Assembly: GCA_947496555.1 (NCBI GenBank)
Contig: CANMDH010000046.1
Location: forward strand, 1-41,070
Direction: 5' to 3'
Source of the DNA: an uncultured Aquimarina sp.
Lineage (GTDB): Bacteria; Bacteroidota; Bacteroidia; Flavobacteriales; Flavobacteriaceae
DNA length: 41,070 bases
Shown: piece after piece, positions 35,778-41,070 of the stretch
Layout: every line of letters begins with the position of its first letter
Numbering within the stretch: position 1 is the stretch's first letter
Notes under the pieces: generated by a model
What the model saw: the letters and a program-made list of their open reading frames with translations, nothing else
Database searches by the model: none
Told to the model about the DNA's origin: nothing
Made by a program: the position numbers and the translations under genes

Positions 35778-38700
35778 ATGGGGAAATATATAAAGTATAT
35801 CATCTTTTTAATGGTCTTGAGTGGATATGCTCAAGGATCCAAAATAGAACTTAGAAATATTAAGTTTCAAATTAGGGGAGATGAAGCTATATGCAGTAAT
35901 GTAATAAGAATTACCGTTAATTTTACTAATGGCCCTAGTGAACAAATATTTTTTAGAAATCAGGGTCAAACGTATATAAGTTTTTTAGGAGGATATATTT
36001 GGACAAATGGAACTATTAATTACCCCAGTATTACAATGTCCTGGACAAACAAAGTAGTAAGATCAATTAGAGTTCAGGTAAATACTCATGAAAAAAGAGA
36101 TGGAAGAGGATGTGGTAGCGGTAAAGGTAGTTTTATAGAACAAGATGAAACAAGAACGGTAATTGACTATGATCCTTGTTATGATCCTCCAAAATATAGT
36201 CAATACAGAAGAAATGGTGGAGAGTTTGAAGTAGAACATAGGATGTCATTTGATTGGAAAGTATCTCCAATAGTACATGTCAACAGGATTGGTTCTAATA
36301 TAGCAGGATATGATGATGACTTCAAAGCAACAGCATCAGCTCATAGTTTGTTTAGATCATCAGTATACCAATGGCAATATCAAATAACTTCTCGAAACAG
36401 AACACCAACATCTTCTGGCTGGAGAAACATCCCAGGGGTTCCAAAGAATAGGAATTTAGCTGTTACACCCAAATCATTCTTATCTCAAACGAATATTGGA
36501 AAAGATATTCATGTGCGAATAAAATCGTGTAATTATGCAGAACCTTCGAATTTTGTGACCTACAACATAAAAAAATCAGCCCCTAAAGTTATAGGCGTTG
36601 AACCTGTTCCGGTAAGTTGTTATGATGATAGTACAGATGGTGCTGTGCGATTTACGTTTGATAGGCCTTTGGACTCTTTTGAAAACTTTAACATTGCAGT
36701 AACTGATTTATCCACAGTAACAGGAGTGGTTGCTGGGGTTCCAACCTACGAAACTGTGGAGTCTATTGAGAATGTTACAGAATTTGATCATAACGATAGT
36801 TTAGTTATTAGTGGGTTACGGCATAGTACCCCAGATGGCTTTGGAATAAGCATTATATCAGGTCATGGAAATACTGGAGATATTTATTTTTCTGATGGTA
36901 CCAATCATTCGGTTCGATTTGATATCGGAAGGCCTGGTGCCGTGAAAATTGATGCTGTGACAGGGATAAATGTCAATTGCAATAACGGAAATAGTAGTAC
37001 AGGAAATGATGGAAAGATAGTCATTCGCGCTAGTGGTGGAAACCATGGTACTTTTCAATACAGTTATAATAAAAATGGAGGATCCTATACTACCTGGAGA
37101 AATTTTACGAATGGAGCCATGCATGAGATTACAGGCTTAGGCATAGGAAATTATCAGGTAAGAGTTCAGAAAAAGATTACCAGGAACGGGGTTAATACTT
37201 TCTGTCAGGCCCATAGGTTTAATAGCAGCAACAACCCTACGTCTCAACAAGATATAAGATCGGTAACTATTCAAGAACCCGCAGCTCCTTTACAGGTTGA
37301 ATATATTACAGAAGATATTGTAGCACCTACCGCACGTGGTTTTACTAATGGTCAGATCAAGGTTCGTGTTTTTGGAGGTACTCCTCTTGATAATGATAGA
37401 TACAATTATACCTGGACCAGGCAAGGGAGTAACACTCCACTTACAACCATAAATGAGACTATAGATACAGATCCATCAAATAAGAAGCAGTTTTTTATCA
37501 CCTTACGCAATATTGGAGCGGGTACTTATTTTTTAACGGTCACCGATAAATATTACAGTACTGCCTTAGCAGGATATAGAACAGGTTGTTTTGTAAGTAA
37601 CAGTAGTAGAACCCTGCAAGACCCAGAACCATTAGAATTACGCATTGATATCACAAAACCGATTACTTGTAATGCGACCGATACGACCATAGGAAAAGAT
37701 CAAGATGGAGAGTTGACAGCCGTTGCGGCTGGAGGGGTTCCATTACAACCTAATCAAAACAGAGGGTTACCGTACTATTACACCTGGAAAAAGAAAAATG
37801 AGCTGGGCGTATGGAAAATCTATAAAAGTAGAACTGAAGGAAATCCTACCATTAGTGTTTTGTCAGAAGGAGAATATGCAGTAAATATTGAAGATGCTAA
37901 TGGCATCGTTGTAGGGAACTACGTCAATAATAGTCTGGTAACCACAACCGATGTAACCCGAAATTTTGAAGCACCACCCTCCATTACTATCAATGCAGAT
38001 AAACAAGATGTCTTTTGTTATGGAGGAAATGACGGAGCTATTCGTACCACTATTTCCGGAGGGAATGGGGAATATGAAATACAATGGCTAGATGATCTTG
38101 ATAATGATAGCCCTAACAGAGATCAGTTATCTGAAGGAGACTATACTATTGTAGTAGAAGATAAAAACGGATGCCGAGCAAGAAGAACAATTACCATAGA
38201 ACAGCCTTCAGCACCACTTCAACTAACATACCCTTCTCGATACAATCAGCCTACAGGTTTCGGCTTAACCAATGGGTGGATTGAAGCGCGTATCAAAGGT
38301 GGAACCACCAATATGGATGGTTCATACAACTATATGTGGACCGATCAGGACGGCGGCAACCGGAATGCTAATGTGGAGACTTCCATTGATACCAATACCA
38401 ATGAATTTGTAGTGCGTCTGCAAGATGTAGGTAAGGGTGAGTATACACTTGTGATTACCGACGCTAATCACATTCCAGCAACAAACAAAACGGGATGTAC
38501 CCTTGAGGATAGTTTTCAATTAGACGAACCCGATCCATTAGAAGTTACTATAGTTGAAGATACTCCGATCTCTTGTAATCAATTAAATGAATTTGGCAAT
38601 CCATCTAGTGATGGAATACTCATTGCCCATGCCAAAGGAGGAATACGATTTAATCCGGGATTACCTTATGTATATACCTGGAAGAAAAAAGCAGCTGATA

Positions 38701-40964
38701 GCACCTGGCAAGTACTGACCTCACAAAGCGATAGCATTGCGACCAATCTTGATGATGGTACCTATGCCGTAAATATTGAAGATGCCAATGGCATTGTACT
38801 GGGAGAATATAAGAACAATGTATTAGTACAGGCAATAGATAGTACACGTGTGCTTACCGAGCCCGTATTATTAGAAGTATCGCTTGAAAAACAAGATGTA
38901 TATTGCTATGAAGGTAGTGATGGATGGGCAGAAGCCACCATTTCAGGAGGAACTCCTCCCTACACAATACTTTGGAACACTGGGGAAGAAACTTCAAAAA
39001 TAGAAGGATTAGCCAAAGACAGGTATGAGGTGTTGATTACCGATGATCGTGGTTGTGAAGCGGTTGGTAGTATTGATATCGAGCAGCCTGAAATACCCTT
39101 GGATATACAATACACCGCCTTTAGTAGACCCTCATCTATAGGGGCTAATGATGCATGGGTTGAAGCCGAAGTTAGTGGTGGTACTCCTTTTGATGATAGC
39201 ACATACACCTATCAATGGGAAAATCAACAAGGAGAATCCCTAAACTCGCAAACGATTACCGAAATACTTCCTAATGGTCATTTTAAGATTCGTTTACATA
39301 CCATAACCGCAGGAGATTATTTCCTAACTATTCAGGATAAAAATTATGAGATCGCTACAACAAAAGACGGTTGTACTTTTATAGAGAGTTCTTATACCAT
39401 TTATGAGCCTATAGAAGCTATTATAGAAGAATATACGCCCATTTCCTGTAATCAGGAAAATGAATTTTTAGATCCATATAGCGATGGTGCTATTGTAGGT
39501 CATGTTAGAGGCGGAGTACCTTTTTCAAGTGGTTTACCCTATCGATATACATGGAAAAAACAAAATGATGTAGGTATTTGGGAAGTATTACCAAGTCAAA
39601 CGGATAGTATTGCTACTAATCTTAATGCAGGGTTGTATGCCTTGAATGCCGCAGACAGTATGGGTAATATGATGGGCATCTATGAAAGTGAAGTCTTGAT
39701 TAGAGCTACAGACACTGTGTATACCTTTGTCGAGCCGGAACTATTGCAGGTATCTTTGCAATCCACACCAATTTCTTGTGATGCAGGAAACGATGGTACA
39801 GCGACAGTTTCCATTACTGGGGGTACTGCACCTTATCATATTGAATGGTCAACGGGGGAAACTACGGCAACTGCTACTGACTTAATTTCGGGAACCTATA
39901 TAGCTTATGTTACTGATAGCCGTGGGTGTCAGGCATCTGGACGTGTTTTTGTGGAACAACCAGGAGGTATTGTTGTTACGATTGATACCCAAAAAGACCC
40001 TACCTGTTTTGGAGGAAACGATGGAGCTATAGCAGTAACGGTAACCGGAGGAACTCCGCCTTATAGGTACCAGTGGGATACAGGAGAAACCGGAACCAAC
40101 CTGTCAAACCTATCGGCTGGAGTATATACCTTATCGATCACTGATGATGAAGGTTGTAAGGCATTTGAGCAAATTGAGCTAGAGAACCCTGAGCAAATTG
40201 CGTTAGATCTTGGTGATAACAGAACTATTTGTAAAGATCAATCTTTAGTATTGGATATTACAATTGATGATCCTAATGCTACCTATAGCTGGGCATCCGA
40301 TAACGGGTTTAGGAGTTCAAACGCAGTAGTAGAATTAAATACAGCCGGAATCTATACCGCAACCATTACAAATGCTTTTGGCTGTGTACATTCAGATACA
40401 GTACGTGTAACGACTTCTGATGCAGAAATCGATGCAGAATTTGTAATTGCTACGCAAGGAAATGCAAAACAAGAGGTGGTACTGGTGAATGTGAGTTATC
40501 CTAAAGGAGACACTTCTATCTGGACAATTCCTGAGGATGTGGAAGTAGTAAATAAAAATGACGATCAATTAGTATTGACCGTTGCTAAAGCAGGTAGGTA
40601 TGAATTTAACCTACGTTCGTATGTGGGGGATTGTTATGAAGATTTCTCTAAGACCATCTTGATCGAAGAAGCCATTGATACTCCGGATACTGAAGAAGTA
40701 CGCAATAGTTTTATTTCAGAATTACTGGTGTATCCAAATCCAAATAGCGGAACATTTAAGGTGAAGGTATCATTGGAAGAAGAGGCCAAAATACAGGTGA
40801 ATATCATTAATCTATTGACATCTGAGGCAGTTAATACCAAAGAAGCCGATAATGCTAGTGAATACCTGATCGATTATACTATTGGAAATTTGCCTTCAGG
40901 GATTTATTTGTTAGCGGTAGAAACTGCCCGGGGAAAGGCACTTAGAAAATTAGTAATAGAATAA
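35778..40964 (+). CDS. SprB-repeat protein with T9SS type A C-terminal sorting domain
   Basis: A 1728-residue cell-surface or secreted protein. A signal peptide (about residues 1-20) leads to a unique region (to ~270), then SprB-like beta repeats with the core C-x-G-G-x-D-G-x-[AI]-x-x-x-[IV]-x-G-G-x-x-P-Y-x-x-x-W. From residue 502 the repeats form three copies of a ~300-residue unit (502, 812, 1106). Ig/PKD-like regions follow at about 1475-1630. The end (from VYPNPNSGTF at ~1651 to KALRKLVIE) is a textbook T9SS type A sorting domain, which directs export by the type IX system. SprB in Flavobacterium is a gliding adhesin, but this protein is much smaller. Confidence 0.93.
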   Translation: MGKYIKYIIFLMVLSGYAQGSKIELRNIKFQIRGDEAICSNVIRITVNFTNGPSEQIFFRNQGQTYISFLGGYIWTNGTINYPSITMSWTNKVVRSIRVQVNTHEKRDGRGCGSGKGSFIEQDETRTVIDYDPCYDPPKYSQYRRNGGEFEVEHRMSFDWKVSPIVHVNRIGSNIAGYDDDFKATASAHSLFRSSVYQWQYQITSRNRTPTSSGWRNIPGVPKNRNLAVTPKSFLSQTNIGKDIHVRIKSCNYAEPSNFVTYNIKKSAPKVIGVEPVPVSCYDDSTDGAVRFTFDRPLDSFENFNIAVTDLSTVTGVVAGVPTYETVESIENVTEFDHNDSLVISGLRHSTPDGFGISIISGHGNTGDIYFSDGTNHSVRFDIGRPGAVKIDAVTGINVNCNNGNSSTGNDGKIVIRASGGNHGTFQYSYNKNGGSYTTWRNFTNGAMHEITGLGIGNYQVRVQKKITRNGVNTFCQAHRFNSSNNPTSQQDIRSVTIQEPAAPLQVEYITEDIVAPTARGFTNGQIKVRVFGGTPLDNDRYNYTWTRQGSNTPLTTINETIDTDPSNKKQFFITLRNIGAGTYFLTVTDKYYSTALAGYRTGCFVSNSSRTLQDPEPLELRIDITKPITCNATDTTIGKDQDGELTAVAAGGVPLQPNQNRGLPYYYTWKKKNELGVWKIYKSRTEGNPTISVLSEGEYAVNIEDANGIVVGNYVNNSLVTTTDVTRNFEAPPSITINADKQDVFCYGGNDGAIRTTISGGNGEYEIQWLDDLDNDSPNRDQLSEGDYTIVVEDKNGCRARRTITIEQPSAPLQLTYPSRYNQPTGFGLTNGWIEARIKGGTTNMDGSYNYMWTDQDGGNRNANVETSIDTNTNEFVVRLQDVGKGEYTLVITDANHIPATNKTGCTLEDSFQLDEPDPLEVTIVEDTPISCNQLNEFGNPSSDGILIAHAKGGIRFNPGLPYVYTWKKKAADSTWQVLTSQSDSIATNLDDGTYAVNIEDANGIVLGEYKNNVLVQAIDSTRVLTEPVLLEVSLEKQDVYCYEGSDGWAEATISGGTPPYTILWNTGEETSKIEGLAKDRYEVLITDDRGCEAVGSIDIEQPEIPLDIQYTAFSRPSSIGANDAWVEAEVSGGTPFDDSTYTYQWENQQGESLNSQTITEILPNGHFKIRLHTITAGDYFLTIQDKNYEIATTKDGCTFIESSYTIYEPIEAIIEEYTPISCNQENEFLDPYSDGAIVGHVRGGVPFSSGLPYRYTWKKQNDVGIWEVLPSQTDSIATNLNAGLYALNAADSMGNMMGIYESEVLIRATDTVYTFVEPELLQVSLQSTPISCDAGNDGTATVSITGGTAPYHIEWSTGETTATATDLISGTYIAYVTDSRGCQASGRVFVEQPGGIVVTIDTQKDPTCFGGNDGAIAVTVTGGTPPYRYQWDTGETGTNLSNLSAGVYTLSITDDEGCKAFEQIELENPEQIALDLGDNRTICKDQSLVLDITIDDPNATYSWASDNGFRSSNAVVELNTAGIYTATITNAFGCVHSDTVRVTTSDAEIDAEFVIATQGNAKQEVVLVNVSYPKGDTSIWTIPEDVEVVNKNDDQLVLTVAKAGRYEFNLRSYVGDCYEDFSKTILIEEAIDTPDTEEVRNSFISELLVYPNPNSGTFKVKVSLEEEAKIQVNIINLLTSEAVNTKEADNASEYLIDYTIGNLPSGIYLLAVETARGKALRKLVIE
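37281..39973 (+). repeat. Three-fold ~300-residue super-repeat within the SprB-type gene
   Basis: Copies begin near 37281, 38211 and 39093. Each has module A (PLQ/PLD-x-x-Y...TNG-x-I-x-x-x-x-x-GGT), module B (ISCN...GG[VI]...LPY-x-YTWKK...[YA]-x-NIEDANGI) and module C (KQDV-[FY]-CY-x-G-x-DG...GC-x-A...EQP). A further C-like unit follows the third copy. Similar wording in DNA (for example the stretches encoding NIEDANGI) points to duplication in the gene's history. Confidence 0.85.
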
Positions 40965-40980
40965 AAAATGAAATAAAAAA

Positions 40981-41056
40981 ACATCCATCCCCAACCCTTC
41001 CTTCAAAGGAAGGGAGTTTACAAAGTCCCTCTTCGAAGAGGGATTTAGGGAGATGT
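40981..41056. repeat. Palindromic intergenic element at the window end
   Basis: Outer arms ACATC (40981-40985) and GATGT (41052-41056) enclose two strong hairpins: CCCTTCCTT/AAGGAAGGG (40995-41014) and the perfect 18-base palindrome TCCCTCTTCGAAGAGGGA (41026-41043). The wording (CCCTTC...AAGGGAG, TTTAGGGAG) is like a mobile-type repeat seen between genes in flavobacteria. It follows the SprB gene by 17 bases and might also stop or protect its transcript. No ORF is seen to 41070. Confidence 0.7.
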
Positions 41057-41070
41057 GAATAGATAAGCTT

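Noticed and set aside
37281-39973. Possible CRISPR or noncoding repeat array
   Set aside because: The repeats are in frame within a long coding sequence, diverged, and about 900 bases long; there are no uniform short repeats with unique spacers.

Overview
This window reads as a chromosomal segment of a marine-type Flavobacteriaceae (Bacteroidota), plausibly Aquimarina-like. The evidence is AT-rich DNA, an ECF sigma/FecR/TonB receptor cassette, a bacillithiol enzyme (BshC), many lipoproteins, SprB-type repeats ending in a type IX secretion (T9SS) sorting domain, and promoters resembling the Bacteroidota -7 motif TAnnTTTG. I see no transposase, phage, CRISPR, tRNA or rRNA. The genus is an inference.

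Layout. 1-600: two tiny minus-strand membrane ORFs with a minus-strand terminator. 608-5809: an acidic, internally duplicated lipoprotein (minus) divergent from an ECF sigma factor, a FecR anti-sigma factor and a FecA-like TonB-dependent receptor (plus), a cell-surface signalling and uptake unit. 5820-8859: a serine hydrolase lipoprotein, rimO and a small secreted protein. 8959-12007: a minus-strand set of nitroreductase and pirin (a likely pair), an AraC regulator and a small lipoprotein, with terminators and a perfect 20-bp dyad upstream of pirin. 12296-19973: three large exported zinc peptidases of different families (M16, M3, M14), all minus strand. 20076-20272: a long imperfect palindromic repeat. 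20296-24117: bshC, a flavin-type pyridoxamine-phosphate-oxidase-fold protein and guaA. 24168-27988: a LysM plus periplasmic-binding-fold protein, a DUF922 putative protease, a DUF3820 protein and an SRPBCC protein. 27989-28858: a degraded region with a recognisable amidohydrolase N-terminus broken by a stop codon and a lipoprotein-like remnant.

28859-40964: a tightly packed plus-strand operon of three very large exported proteins, 1604, 699 and 1728 residues, separated by only 1 and 3 bases. The first is beta-rich and I cannot assign it to a family; the second is a string of fibronectin III domains; the third carries SprB-like repeats arranged in a three-fold super-repeat and a T9SS type A C-terminal signal. 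This is the most interesting part of the window: it looks like a surface or secreted assembly whose function cannot be read from sequence. The window ends in another palindromic intergenic repeat.

The remaining genes are mostly housekeeping or envelope functions (tRNA/ribosome modification, GMP synthesis, low-molecular-weight thiol synthesis, peptide degradation). Start codons were re-chosen for the M16 peptidase, guaA, the DUF922 gene and the 1604-residue gene, where the longest open frame would bury or displace the signal peptide or known N-terminus.
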